From: Candidatus Thiodiazotropha endoloripes
GTDB lineage: Bacteria; Pseudomonadota; Gammaproteobacteria; Chromatiales; Chromatiaceae
Assembly (NCBI GenBank): GCA_001709035.1
Contig: LVKA01000019.1
Coordinates: forward strand, 124,001 to 188,000
Length of the DNA: 64,000 nt
Direction: 5' to 3'
The notes beneath the pieces are model-generated. The model was not told the DNA's origin and made no database searches. It was given only the letters and a program-made list of their open reading frames with translations. A program made the position numbers and the translations under genes. Each line of letters begins with the position of its first letter. The first letter of the stretch is position 1. Positions 25,627 to 34,902 of the stretch are shown here, piece after piece.

Positions 25627-28437
25627 TTATTGATTGATTCTTTTTTCAACCCGCTTCTTCAGATTGAGAAGATTGACTGTCTCCAAGGTCGGCATGATCT
25701 GCAAACCACTGAGACGGATTGACGTCATGTAGATTGGATATTTACTATCGCTTTTTCTTAAACTGTTTATGTACTCGGCGACTACCGAATAGAGCGCATC
25801 ACCATACTCCATATGCGTGAACTCCCGTTCACCACAAACCAGCGAGACCAGCCTGGCATCCGCATCAGTACCGTCAGCAACCAATACAACTTCCATATAA
25901 TCATCGGAGCTCTTCAGCGGCACACGGCGTTGTTTGATCCGCCACTGACTGTTTTTCCCCAGCATCAACTCATAGAATTCCGGCTCAGCCAGCAGGTCAC
26001 TCTCACTACTCAGCACCAGGTTTCTGAGCTGTTGCAGGCTATTCAGAAAACGCCGTTGCTGCAACATCAAAAAGCGTGGGCTATCAGCTTTCAGGGATTG
26101 TCTAAACAGTGAACCTTGTTCATCGAGAATATGGATATCGATACCATGGGGTGTGACCTGGAAAAACAGCTGAATCACATCCGGTTTATTATATAAATAG
26201 AGGAGCGGATAGGGACTCTCCTCAAGCACTTCTGCATCGAACTCCAGTGGACGGAATACCTGTTGTGACTGCATCAACTCCTCCAACAGGCTTTCAAACG
26301 ACTCAACACTACGCCAGACAAACTCTTGCTGTTTTTTCTGAACTATATAGAAATCCGCTCCCATCCTGAACAGATAGCGACCATAGCTGAATGACTCCTG
26401 CTTGAATTTTTTTATGACATGTTCAAACAGCTCATTGACCCGATAACCGATCTGACTGCCACGCACACCAGAAAAACTGAAGGCGCTTATTATTGGCTGC
26501 TTATCACGCTCATCACTCGGCATATTCAAGACACTGCACAGCGCATCCATCAATCCTTCCGGTCCCTCATGCCGGGTCACCAGAATTTCACCCCAACTGG
26601 TCAAAACCAGCTTTTCCAGATTGATCACCAGATTGGATCTGGCAGCGGCAAAACTCAGAGGGTCGTGACGTTCGCTGGTCAGCTGTTTGCCCTCTCTGGT
26701 CAAAAACTCCATGGGATCTGTGCCGATATTGAGAAACAGCCCTACGGTAACCGCATAGGCTGGCATCGCTAAGGTCTTCATCCCCGCAGAAGGGGGCATC
26801 AGATCAGGGAACAGTTTTGCAATACTGCGCTGCAGAGAGAGCAGCTCTTTTCTCGTCAGCTCGGAATCACCGGATACCAGAGTAATGCGGGTATGCCTGG
26901 ACCAGACCTGATTGACATGACTCCATACCAGTATTTCAATCAGATTGGTGGAGATCTTGATCGGCCGCTGTTCGTACAGATGTTCATCTTCGATGTTGCC
27001 GCGATACAGCATCCAGGCCGTACTGCCATCCCGGGCAGGCCGATAACTGAGAGTAAGATGATCCTCTGAGAGGTTCTTTGAGATACCCGGATTGATATGG
27101 TCAACTTTACCGGGTCTATGATCCAGGGCTGTATAGAGTTTTCGCCCCAGCAGATTGAGTTCGTGGGGATCGATATGACTCTCTTTGGCAAATTTTCTGG
27201 CGAAGTCGGTGAGCAACCGATAACTGCGGGTCAATACACTGACCAGTGCATTCCGCTCTTTGATCACCCGGTCAATTTTCCATTCCGAGCGGGTGTCGAG
27301 CATCTGCAGTTGAGTCTGACTCCAGCCCCACTGCCGGGTCAGTTTGAGCATCATTCGGCCGCGCCAGTTACCCTGCCCCTTTCTGACCTGACTCAAATGT
27401 TCGCCAACCTTGAAATAGAAACAGCGACGGGCCAGCTCAAGTCTGTCAGTATCTTTGTTAGCCTCTAAAAATTCTTCAACTTTCTGATAGAGCAGGATAT
27501 AGGCATCCAACATATCGATGTCGGTCTCACCGGCATAAATCGCCTCCTTCGCCTGCTGGGCCAACCATTTCGGATGGGGATATTGGTGGCTGTACGCCTC
27601 CATGAGAAAAATCTTCAGGATCGATTTGTAGGGTGAATCGATGCCTTTATAGAGCTGCCACAAGGCAGCACCGAAGAACTCCCCCGCCTGAACCCGATTC
27701 AAGCCTCCCAGGTCAAACACCTCACTGGCTTTGATGAAACGATGGGACAGCAGATACTCGACATAGGTTTGATAATCGTCCTCCTGTTCAGGCGGCACCA
27801 GCCACCAAAGAGGGTAACGTCCAGCCAATAGAACAGCACTGCGATAGAACTCTTCCAGTAACAGATGGTGTTGGGTGGTGCCAGTGCTCTCCCGGGACAA
27901 ACGGGACTTCTCCCCACGCCGGAAACGCTCCGGATCGATGAGAAAGATATGCAGCTCCAGGCTCAGTTCAGCCGCTGCCTTTTCGATCAGCTTGACCTTC
28001 TGTTGCAGCTGATCCCGCTGATGTTGGTTCAAGCTCGGATTGTGACAGAGCCAGAGATCGAAATCACTGCCAAACGATTGGCCAATGGTCCCGGTACTGC
28101 CCATCAGATAGAGCCCGTGAATATGGTAGACCCGCTGGGCCCGCTTTTTGTATTGAAAACTGCGACTCAGTTTGGCCGCCGCATCCAGGGATTTTTTCGA
28201 GGGACTGTAGTCGGGTATGCCGGTTACCGTGTCACTGCTGACAAAACCCGGCAGCATGGGATGATTGATGTGGAACAGCAGCGGCAGCAGATCGAGAAAC
28301 TCCTGCTGACTGGGTCGCAACTCAAGATGAATCCGTCTCAGACGCGCCCGGTGCAGACGCATGAAACGTTGCCGCACCTCGTTGAGCTCTTTTCGGCTAA
28401 TGCCGTTGTCGAAACTGATTGCTTGAGTATCAGGCAT
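25627..28437 (-). CDS. cyaA: Class I adenylate cyclase
   Basis: 936 residues from the ATG at 28435-28437, which has GGAGG four bases upstream; a longer open frame to 28515 lacks such a site. The N-terminal catalytic domain has the nucleotidyltransferase motif G113-S114 followed by S124-D125-F-D127-L-W, with a later acidic partner. The long C-terminal regulatory region is typical of enterobacterial-type CyaA (about 850 aa), here somewhat longer. Makes cAMP from ATP and so sets CRP activity. It lies about 65 bases downstream of the PAS/GGDEF-like gene on the same strand, possibly co-transcribed. Confidence 0.93.
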   Translation of the reverse strand: MPDTQAISFDNGISRKELNEVRQRFMRLHRARLRRIHLELRPSQQEFLDLLPLLFHINHPMLPGFVSSDTVTGIPDYSPSKKSLDAAAKLSRSFQYKKRAQRVYHIHGLYLMGSTGTIGQSFGSDFDLWLCHNPSLNQHQRDQLQQKVKLIEKAAAELSLELHIFLIDPERFRRGEKSRLSRESTGTTQHHLLLEEFYRSAVLLAGRYPLWWLVPPEQEDDYQTYVEYLLSHRFIKASEVFDLGGLNRVQAGEFFGAALWQLYKGIDSPYKSILKIFLMEAYSHQYPHPKWLAQQAKEAIYAGETDIDMLDAYILLYQKVEEFLEANKDTDRLELARRCFYFKVGEHLSQVRKGQGNWRGRMMLKLTRQWGWSQTQLQMLDTRSEWKIDRVIKERNALVSVLTRSYRLLTDFARKFAKESHIDPHELNLLGRKLYTALDHRPGKVDHINPGISKNLSEDHLTLSYRPARDGSTAWMLYRGNIEDEHLYEQRPIKISTNLIEILVWSHVNQVWSRHTRITLVSGDSELTRKELLSLQRSIAKLFPDLMPPSAGMKTLAMPAYAVTVGLFLNIGTDPMEFLTREGKQLTSERHDPLSFAAARSNLVINLEKLVLTSWGEILVTRHEGPEGLMDALCSVLNMPSDERDKQPIISAFSFSGVRGSQIGYRVNELFEHVIKKFKQESFSYGRYLFRMGADFYIVQKKQQEFVWRSVESFESLLEELMQSQQVFRPLEFDAEVLEESPYPLLYLYNKPDVIQLFFQVTPHGIDIHILDEQGSLFRQSLKADSPRFLMLQQRRFLNSLQQLRNLVLSSESDLLAEPEFYELMLGKNSQWRIKQRRVPLKSSDDYMEVVLVADGTDADARLVSLVCGEREFTHMEYGDALYSVVAEYINSLRKSDSKYPIYMTSIRLSGLQIMPTLETVNLLNLKKRVEKRINQ

Positions 28438-28501
28438 TCGACCTCCGTTGCAACCTACCCTGCCTGAACCCTCAAACCCTCTTAGGCCCGTTAGTGTACT
28501 G

Positions 28502-29299
28502 TCAGATCGATTCAATCGTACGGGTTATCAGGCGTTGCGGATCATCACCCTTCATCCATTCGGCAACACCGAACTGCAAAACCGGCACAGGATTATCGGC
28601 CAGATCCTTGAGCGCGCCTTCCTGACACTCCTGGACGATCTGCTGAAGTAGGTTTTCGGCATCTTCGATACTGGTTTCAGGCATCACCAGCAGGAACAAC
28701 TGGTTCTCAAAACGACCGATCACGTCAGCCCATCTCAGCCGCTCGCGCAGATATTGTGACATCACCAGTATCGATTGATCCGGCAGAGACTGATCCGCAC
28801 CATCCGGATGAGTCAAACGCATCGCACTGAGGGTCAGGAGATTGCCATAGCGCCGGCTTCGGGTCACCTGTGCATCCAGAGCCTGAATGATGGCTCTGCG
28901 GTTGGACATCCGGGTCAGTTCGTCAGTGATGGTGAGATCCTCGACCTGCTTCCGCAGCTCTTCACTCTCACGCTGGGCCTTGACCTGCTGACTGACATCC
29001 TGATAGAAATGCAGCCAGAGGGTCGCTTGTGAGCCATCTTCCACCTGCCGGACATCCCGTCGTAACCAGCGTTCCCCGTCACCGTTGAGAGAGAGATGTA
29101 GCATATCTGTCTCATCAAACAGGGCATGTAGCCCCTCGGGCAGCGTGTTTTTATCCTTTCCCACGAGCTCATCAACCGAGAGGTTAAGCATCGTCTCCAA
29201 CGCCGGATTTATCCAGCGTATACAGACATCCTCATCGATTGCCAACATCCCGGTCGGACAAGCTTCAAAAAGGGCTTGATTGAAACTGATTTCAGCCAT
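28502..29299 (-). CDS. PAS domain protein with degenerate GGDEF domain
   Basis: 265 residues from the ATG at 29297-29299, with AGGGA eight bases before it. A PAS domain at about 5-105 is followed by a short coiled linker (QRESEELRKQVEDL) and a GGDEF-fold domain starting with the usual TDELTRMSNRRAI. The active-site loop reads GRFENQLF at 195-202 instead of GRxGGDEF, so the glycines and acidic residues needed for diguanylate cyclase activity are missing. It is therefore more likely a sensor or binding protein than an enzyme. Position directly upstream of cyaA suggests a link between PAS sensing and cAMP, which is inference. Confidence 0.8.
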   Translation of the reverse strand: MAEISFNQALFEACPTGMLAIDEDVCIRWINPALETMLNLSVDELVGKDKNTLPEGLHALFDETDMLHLSLNGDGERWLRRDVRQVEDGSQATLWLHFYQDVSQQVKAQRESEELRKQVEDLTITDELTRMSNRRAIIQALDAQVTRSRRYGNLLTLSAMRLTHPDGADQSLPDQSILVMSQYLRERLRWADVIGRFENQLFLLVMPETSIEDAENLLQQIVQECQEGALKDLADNPVPVLQFGVAEWMKGDDPQRLITRTIESI

Positions 29300-29614
29300 G
29301 TTTCGATTCCCTAGTTTCTCCATGATAGACGCTCTATGCAGCGACATACCATTATTATCGGTCTCTTTGATGTTTACGATGGCAGAGCCATGCTACAGCC
29401 TGTAACAGCGACCGGTTTCACAATTTCTTTAGTGATTTTGCAATTCGAAGGGGGGTTGGCAGCGACCGGCAACAGAGGGATCGTCGGCAGCCCAAGACAG
29501 AACTGAAAAAGCCTCAATATATAGACTAATAATCAACGAGATAGCGAACCACTACGGAGACCACCAGGGATCAATCCTGCCGCAACGGGGGCGGCAGCTG
29601 ATGGAGTGCGATGA
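29300..29614. other. Intergenic region, 315 bp
   Basis: Separates the PAS protein gene from the DUF2939 gene, both on the minus strand. It should contain the promoter of the PAS/cyaA unit. Two short repeats of GCGACCGG are visible around 29408 and 29463. No convincing promoter, small gene or terminator was identified. Confidence 0.4.
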
Positions 29615-30085
29615 TCAGTTATAGACCGCGGTGATACGCCAGTTGGTACCCTGCAGGCTCAAGTGGGCATGAACCGGGCTCTCATCCAGCTCACCGATAC
29701 GCAGAAGCAATCTGTCGGGGCCGTCAAAAAAAGCGTAAGTCAGCCTATCGTAGACTCCTCCCCTGTCATATCGGGGATTGTGGGCCCGTAACTGCCTGAC
29801 AACCCAATTCAGATCGACCATCTCATCCACAGCGTTTGAACCCAGACGCTGAATCCCGCTCTGCAACCAATCGATGAAGCCGTTGGAGACATCCCCGATA
29901 TTACTTTCAACATTCTTGTTGAGCTTCCGCTTGATCTGCTCCCGTACCGCCTGCACATCGATCATCTGCTGCAGCGCCTGATGGTCATCATGAAGCAATG
30001 CCTGCTCCAGACGATAGACCGCCGTGTATGGCCAGGCCAGGAAGGCACCCAGAATCAAGGTAAAAAATAGAAGTAATGCTTTCAT
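29615..30085 (-). CDS. DUF2939-like membrane-anchored protein
   Basis: 156 residues. One N-terminal hydrophobic segment (ALLLFFTLILGAFLAWPYT) is followed by YRLEQALLHDDHQALQQMIDV, the typical start of the uncharacterised DUF2939 family. The rest is one small domain with GVYDRLTYAFFDGPDRLLLRIG and a final LQGTNWRITAVY. It is probably an anchored periplasmic protein. A TATAAT-containing promoter lies about 45 bases upstream. No function is known for the family. Confidence 0.75.
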   Translation of the reverse strand: MKALLLFFTLILGAFLAWPYTAVYRLEQALLHDDHQALQQMIDVQAVREQIKRKLNKNVESNIGDVSNGFIDWLQSGIQRLGSNAVDEMVDLNWVVRQLRAHNPRYDRGGVYDRLTYAFFDGPDRLLLRIGELDESPVHAHLSLQGTNWRITAVYN

Positions 30086-30429
30086 GATATGACAGATCCA
30101 AATCCTGCACTAAAAACCGCAGCCGGCTAATTATAGTGCATACGGATAAGCATCTGGCAAGGACGGGGCTCAAACCCAACTCAACCTGCTGCTGGATAAT
30201 CAACCCGGAAATTGATCAGAGTCGGCATGAACGCCCATGAAAACAGGCACAGCATCCACTAGGAGCAAAGCCACAGACACTTTGCCCAAAAGTCAGCGGA
30301 TCTACCGGTCTCAGTGGATCGACCCGCATCTGTCAGGGTCGAATCAGTGTCACATCAACCGGTGTCATTCACCGAATCCACGAACCCGGCCTGAGCCTGA
30401 CAAGATCAGACATCAGGCGCTATGCAGAA
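30086..30429. other. Intergenic region with probable promoter, 344 bp
   Basis: Between the DUF2939 gene and the RRM gene. On the minus strand TATAAT at 30130-30135 is preceded by TTGCCA at 30155-30160, a 19-base spacer, which could serve the DUF2939 gene. The remaining bases, downstream of the RRM gene, show no gene, and no clear terminator was identified. Confidence 0.4.
30130..30160 (-). promoter_or_regulatory. Putative sigma70 promoter for the DUF2939 gene
   Basis: TTGCCA at 30155-30160 and TATAAT at 30130-30135 on the minus strand. The -10 is exact. The 19-base spacer is longer than the usual 17. Confidence 0.42.
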
Positions 30430-30705
30430 CTAATGCTTCTGATGACTGCGCTGAGGACGTTCCTCACGAGGCTTCGCCTCATTGACGCGCAGACTGCGTC
30501 CCCCTATCTCTTTATCGTTCAGCGATTTGATCGCTGTTTCCGCATGGTCTGTATTTGGCATTTCCACAAAACCAAACCCTCTGGAGCGGCCTGAAAACTT
30601 ATCCATAATGACATTGGCGGCTGAAACATCACCAAACTCTGAGAACAGCGTTCTCAATTCGTCATCCTTAACGCTCCAAGGCAGATTTCCAACATAGATG
30701 TTCAT
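30430..30705 (-). CDS. RNA-binding protein, single RRM domain
   Basis: 91 residues. A single RNA recognition motif fills the protein: RNP2 is IYVGNL at residues 3-8 and RNP1 is RGFGFVEM, followed by a basic tail rich in Arg, Lys and His (PREERPQRSHQKH). Bacterial single-RRM proteins of this kind bind RNA and are often linked to cold response, but no role can be assigned here. The start chosen is the ATG at 30703-30705, six bases after GAGAG; two in-frame codons lie just upstream. Confidence 0.88.
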   Translation of the reverse strand: MNIYVGNLPWSVKDDELRTLFSEFGDVSAANVIMDKFSGRSRGFGFVEMPNTDHAETAIKSLNDKEIGGRSLRVNEAKPREERPQRSHQKH

Positions 30706-30857
30706 CATCAACTCTCAAAAAACGTGCATGTATCTAAATCTACGCGCACCGGCCATACCATGCACTAAAACATCCGGGGCGTGCGGTCAATCACTGACCA
30801 TGTTTCTGTCAAAAAACCGAGCATTTGAACAGAAACCCTTCCTTACTGAGTGTCACT

Positions 30858-32768
30858 TTAGTCCTTTTCTTCGCTTTGTACAGTCTCTAATTGCTCACTG
30901 GTCTCAAGCCAGCGTTCTTCACAATCGTTCAAATTAATGTCTACATCGCGCTTTTCCGCAAGCCAACGTTTCAATTCCTCTTTACGTGACTCATCGTAGA
31001 GCGAATTATCGCTCAACATGAGTTCGATATCCTTTTGCTTTTGTTGCAGTTGTTCAATTTGTTGTTCATATTTTACCAAGGCTTGCCTGAGTGGCTGCAG
31101 CCGCTTGCGTTGCTCGGCCTCCTGCCGTTTGCGCTCTTTTCGGGTGGCGGCGCTATGGTCACTGGATGGGGTTTGTTGCGCTCGACTGCTGACTTCCCGC
31201 CGCTCAGAAGCCAACCAGTTCGGGTATGCATCCAGGTCACCATCAAACAATCCGACCCGATTCTGATGTACCAGCCAGAGCTCATCTGTGGTAATTCGCA
31301 ACAGATGGCGGTCATGAGAGACGATCACCATCGCCCCCTGAAAATCCTGCAACGCCTGCCCGACCGCATGACGCATCTCCAGATCGAGATGGTTGGTGGG
31401 CTCATCCAAGAGCAGCAGATTCGGCTTTTGATAGACCAGCAGAGCCAACACCAGACGCGCCTTCTCCCCTCCGGAGAAGGGGGCCACAGGATCGAGCGCC
31501 TGATCACCATGAAAACCGAAACCGCCCAGATGGTTGCGCAGTGCCTGTTCGCTCGCCGTCGGATCCAGTCGCTGCAGATGCAGCAGTGGACTGGCTTGCG
31601 CATCCAGTTGTTCCAACTGGTGCTGCGCGAAGTAACCGATACGCAGCCCCTGTGCCTGATCGTATTCGCCATTGAGTGGTTTCAAGCTGCCCGCGAGGAG
31701 TTTAATCAGGGTCGACTTTCCCGCGCCATTCGGCCCCAACAAACCGATGCGATGACCGGGTTCCAGTGCCAACGTGACACTATCCAGAATCGGTTTATCC
31801 GCATAACCAGCAGCAACCTGGTTCAGCTTGAGTAGCGGATGGGGATTCTTCTCAGGCTCGGCGAACTCGAAATGGAATGGCGAGTCCACATGGGCCGGGC
31901 CGATCTGAACCATACGCTGCAGTGCCTTCAAGCGACTCTGGGCCTGTCTCGCCTTGGTCGCCTTGGCGCGAAACCGGTTCACATAACTCTCGATGTGGGC
32001 AATCTCACGCTGCTGCTTTTCATAGGCCTGCTGCTGATTCGCCAGTCGGGCCGCCCGAATCTGCTCGAAGCCGCTGTAGTTGCCGTTGTAGAGCTCGGCC
32101 TTCTGCTGTTCCAGATGGACGATATGGTCGGTCACCTGATCGAGAAAATCCCGATCATGGGAGATCATCAACAAGGTACCCTGGTAGTTGCGCAACCAGC
32201 TCTCCAGCCAGATCACCGCATCAAGATCCAGGTGATTGGTCGGCTCATCGAGCAGCAACAGATCGGAGCGACACATCAAGGCCTGAGCAAGATTGAGTCG
32301 TATTCGCCAACCACCGGAAAACTGGCTCACCGGCAGTTCGAAATCATCACTGGAAAAGCCCAGGCCATGCATCAGCTCACCGGCCCTGGAGTTGGCCCGG
32401 TAGCCATCCACCGCATGCATCGCATCGTGTAGCCTGGCGACCGCCACGCCGTCACCATCGGCCTCGGCCTGATTCAGCTCAGCTTCAAGTTTTCGGTATT
32501 CGAAATCCCCATCGATGACATAGTCGATGGCGCTGCGTGAGAGCGCCGGGGTCTCCTGGGCCACATGGGCGATGGCCAGGCCTGGCGGCTGGGTCAGATC
32601 ACCGTGATCGGCCTGTAGATCACCGATGATCAGACTGAAAAGACTCGATTTGCCGGTACCGTTTCCACCGGTGACACCAACCTTCCAGCCAGCATGCAGA
32701 ATAAAATCAGCACCCTCAAACAGCAGCTTGCTGCCCCGCCTCATCGCAAGTTGGTTAAAACGCAGCAT
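30858..32768 (-). CDS. yheS: ABC-F family ATPase, YheS-like
   Basis: 636 residues with two tandem nucleotide-binding domains and no membrane segments. Walker A motifs are GGNGTGKSS near residue 34 and GPNGAGKST near 345. Both halves have the LSGG-type signature (FSGGWRIRL and FSGGEKARL) and Walker B LLLLDEPTNHLDL. The 80-residue interdomain linker (ARLANQQQAYEKQQREIAHIESYVNRFRAKATKARQ region) is the ABC-F hallmark, and a C-terminal coiled coil follows. ABC-F proteins act on ribosomes in translation. It lies 27 bases after the T2SS operon end and may be transcribed with it, though an element repeat lies in the gap. Confidence 0.9.
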   Translation of the reverse strand: MLRFNQLAMRRGSKLLFEGADFILHAGWKVGVTGGNGTGKSSLFSLIIGDLQADHGDLTQPPGLAIAHVAQETPALSRSAIDYVIDGDFEYRKLEAELNQAEADGDGVAVARLHDAMHAVDGYRANSRAGELMHGLGFSSDDFELPVSQFSGGWRIRLNLAQALMCRSDLLLLDEPTNHLDLDAVIWLESWLRNYQGTLLMISHDRDFLDQVTDHIVHLEQQKAELYNGNYSGFEQIRAARLANQQQAYEKQQREIAHIESYVNRFRAKATKARQAQSRLKALQRMVQIGPAHVDSPFHFEFAEPEKNPHPLLKLNQVAAGYADKPILDSVTLALEPGHRIGLLGPNGAGKSTLIKLLAGSLKPLNGEYDQAQGLRIGYFAQHQLEQLDAQASPLLHLQRLDPTASEQALRNHLGGFGFHGDQALDPVAPFSGGEKARLVLALLVYQKPNLLLLDEPTNHLDLEMRHAVGQALQDFQGAMVIVSHDRHLLRITTDELWLVHQNRVGLFDGDLDAYPNWLASERREVSSRAQQTPSSDHSAATRKERKRQEAEQRKRLQPLRQALVKYEQQIEQLQQKQKDIELMLSDNSLYDESRKEELKRWLAEKRDVDINLNDCEERWLETSEQLETVQSEEKD

Positions 32769-32771
32769 CTC

Positions 32772-32785
32772 GTGTTACAGGCCCT
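32772..32785 (-). repeat. Partial copy of the AGGGCCTGTTAACAC element
   Basis: GTGTTACAGGCCCT on the plus strand is the reverse complement of the core with one base missing. It lies directly before the ABC-F start codon. Confidence 0.5.
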
Positions 32786-32795
32786 AGTCTGGTAT

Positions 32796-33272
32796 TTAAT
32801 ATTTCCGCAGTTGAATCTTCTGCTGCTGATCTTCCCAGCTCAAAAGCAGATGGTCGGAGGCGATATCCTGAATTTTCCACTGCCCCAGCTCATCACCGAG
32901 TTTCAACAGCCGGCTCTTTTTGCTCTTCTCTTCCATGATCATCGCGGATGCTGGCTGGCCTTGCGTGAGGATCACCCCCAGCAGCCTGATTTTCGGCACC
33001 CCAGGACGGCTGCGCTGATTGGTTGCCTCCGACGCCTGGTCTGCAAAACCCTGCCGGTCGGAACGGAACAGGGTACGCTGTGCGATCAGCCGGTACTGTT
33101 CCGCCTGCTGCTTCAATACCGGTCCGTCGTCACCGTCGACACCCGGCTGATTCTGCTTGCCTACAGCCGCAGTTACACTGAGCGCCTGTTGATGACGCTC
33201 AGGCCAACTCAGCCATGTGTAAGCAATCGATCCGATCAGAAACAACCCCAGAGCGCTGGCCAACATTTTCAT
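32796..33272 (-). CDS. gspC: Type II secretion inner-membrane protein, GspC/GspN-like
   Basis: 158 residues. Membrane anchor (MLASALGLFLIGSIAYTWL), a variable stretch, then a small beta domain with PKIRLLGVILTQGQPASAMIMEE and LLKLGDELGQWKIQDIASDHLLLSWEDQQQ. This is the homology region of GspC, which contacts the secretin in the periplasm; no PDZ domain follows. Overlaps gspM by four bases (ATGA). It is the last gene of the T2SS operon; a secretin gene would normally be expected next and is missing. Confidence 0.7.
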   Translation of the reverse strand: MKMLASALGLFLIGSIAYTWLSWPERHQQALSVTAAVGKQNQPGVDGDDGPVLKQQAEQYRLIAQRTLFRSDRQGFADQASEATNQRSRPGVPKIRLLGVILTQGQPASAMIMEEKSKKSRLLKLGDELGQWKIQDIASDHLLLSWEDQQQKIQLRKY

Positions 33273-33844
33273 GACGTCTCTTTCCAGAAGTAGCCGTAAA
33301 CGTCAAAACGGATGTCCAGCTGTTCTGCCGTATTGGGCTTGGATTTGGCCGGCGCAGCAATGGTCAAGCGCTCAAAAAACAGCAGTGGTTGTCGTTGCTC
33401 GATGGTCTGCACCAGTTTCTGCAGGCTGTAGCTGTCACCCTGCATACGCACTCTAACAATGATTTTCTCCGCCGACTCCTGTTCTGACTGGGGCTCCTGA
33501 ACCAACTGGGTGCTGAGGGCGACACCGCCTGCCGAACCGATAATCTCTTTGATCTGCTGCTGTAACTCCGCATAGGCGATTCCCGGCGCCTTTGCAGTCA
33601 GATAGTTCTGCTTGATCAGTGCCGTCAGCTTGGCGGACCCCAACTCGGATCGTGCCTTTGTCTTGCGTTCAGCCACCCGCAGATAGTGCGCCGTTCGATG
33701 GCGGGCATCCTCCGCCACCTCCTGGTAGCCGCTCATCAGACCCTGCCAGCTCAGATAGAGCGTCAGCAGTAACAGCAGCAACAGCAGAAAGCTGCCCAGC
33801 AACACCAGGTTGCACTGCCTGTTTGTCCACACCGGCGGGGTCAT
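33269..33844 (-). CDS. gspM: Type II secretion system protein GspM
   Basis: 191 residues with one N-terminal membrane helix (VLLGSFLLLLLLLLTLYLSW), a coiled stretch and a ferredoxin-like C-terminal domain (EKIIVRVRMQGDSYSLQKLVQTIEQRQPLLFFERLTI), as in GspM/PilO-type proteins. It forms part of the inner-membrane platform with GspL. ATGA overlaps on both sides, with gspL and gspC. Confidence 0.75.
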   Translation of the reverse strand: MTPPVWTNRQCNLVLLGSFLLLLLLLLTLYLSWQGLMSGYQEVAEDARHRTAHYLRVAERKTKARSELGSAKLTALIKQNYLTAKAPGIAYAELQQQIKEIIGSAGGVALSTQLVQEPQSEQESAEKIIVRVRMQGDSYSLQKLVQTIEQRQPLLFFERLTIAAPAKSKPNTAEQLDIRFDVYGYFWKETS

Positions 33845-34890
33845 GACTCAGGCCCTTGTATCAGGGTCATGGTGAGATCGAACTTCTCGTTACCCGATCT
33901 TCTGTCCCTCACCACCGGTGATTTGAAGCGCACGGAGACAAACATCGGTGAGGCTTCAAGCAGGGCAATCAGAGCCGAAGCCTGGTCCGACACACCACTG
34001 ACGATCAGGCTGTCTGAGTTGAGATTGACTCGCTGCAGCCAGCTTCCATCCGGGATCAGGCGGGTCAGCTCCAGCAGAATGTCAGATACCGCCAGGTAAT
34101 CCTGACGCTGGGCAGAGACCATTCCGATCGCCTTGCGCCGGGCGGTCAGTTGTTCTTCAAGACGCATACTCTCAGCAGCCTGTTCCCGGGCTGCCTGCAT
34201 TTTATGCTGCAGATCGATGGCAATCTGTCGCTGCTGCCAAACCAGACCGCCTGACGTCACCACCGATAACAGCAATACAGCGACCCAGAGAAGCGTACTG
34301 GTGCTTCTACCGCTACGGGAGACTCCGCTCTGGCGCGGTTTCAGCATCAACGGCAGACTCTCATCGACCAGGGTCACCTGGCCAATCGTCAAGCCCAGCT
34401 CTGAGAGCATCTGATACCAGGGGTCCAGCCGCTGCTTTTGCACCACCGTCAGCCGCCCTGCCAGCCATTCTGTCCCCTGCTGCTCTGTGTCTGGGGTGAA
34501 ATGGTAATAGACCTGATCCGCCTCAAAGGGTGACAGACGGTCCATTTCATAACCAAGCACGTCAACAAGATTGCGCTTCGCCGCCGACGGCAATCGAACC
34601 TGGCGTATCATCGCCAGCCGGGGATCGATTTCGATTTGCAGCTCGGGTTTATCACCACGGTTGTCATGATGCAGGAAGGGATTGAGCTTGGCTCTGCCCT
34701 GTTGTGGCGAAGTGAGTTCGATGGCCAATTCACCATCCGCCGCAAAGAACTCGGCGCCAGCGGGCGTCAACCTGAGCTTACCGCTGCTCCGGGCAGCCCC
34801 GCCGAAACGGGCAGCAAGACAGGATTTCACGGGATCTAAGAATTGATCCTGCAAAAGCCTGAAAACATCCACCCCAGCCAGTGCCGCCAA
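33841..34890 (-). CDS. gspL: Type II secretion system protein GspL
   Basis: 349 residues with a TTG start at 34888-34890, supported by GAGGAG eight bases upstream and only 12 bases from the gspK stop. The N-terminal actin-like cytoplasmic domain is followed by a membrane helix (LLWVAVLLLSVVTSGGLVW, about 205-225). A periplasmic PilN-like ferredoxin domain comes next (IPDGSWLQRVNLNSDSLIVSGVSDQ). GspL recruits the GspE ATPase to the inner-membrane platform. The cytoplasmic part is shorter than in E. coli GspL. Confidence 0.75.
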   Translation of the reverse strand: MAALAGVDVFRLLQDQFLDPVKSCLAARFGGAARSSGKLRLTPAGAEFFAADGELAIELTSPQQGRAKLNPFLHHDNRGDKPELQIEIDPRLAMIRQVRLPSAAKRNLVDVLGYEMDRLSPFEADQVYYHFTPDTEQQGTEWLAGRLTVVQKQRLDPWYQMLSELGLTIGQVTLVDESLPLMLKPRQSGVSRSGRSTSTLLWVAVLLLSVVTSGGLVWQQRQIAIDLQHKMQAAREQAAESMRLEEQLTARRKAIGMVSAQRQDYLAVSDILLELTRLIPDGSWLQRVNLNSDSLIVSGVSDQASALIALLEASPMFVSVRFKSPVVRDRRSGNEKFDLTMTLIQGPES

Positions 34891-34902
34891 GTCGCTTACT
34901 CC

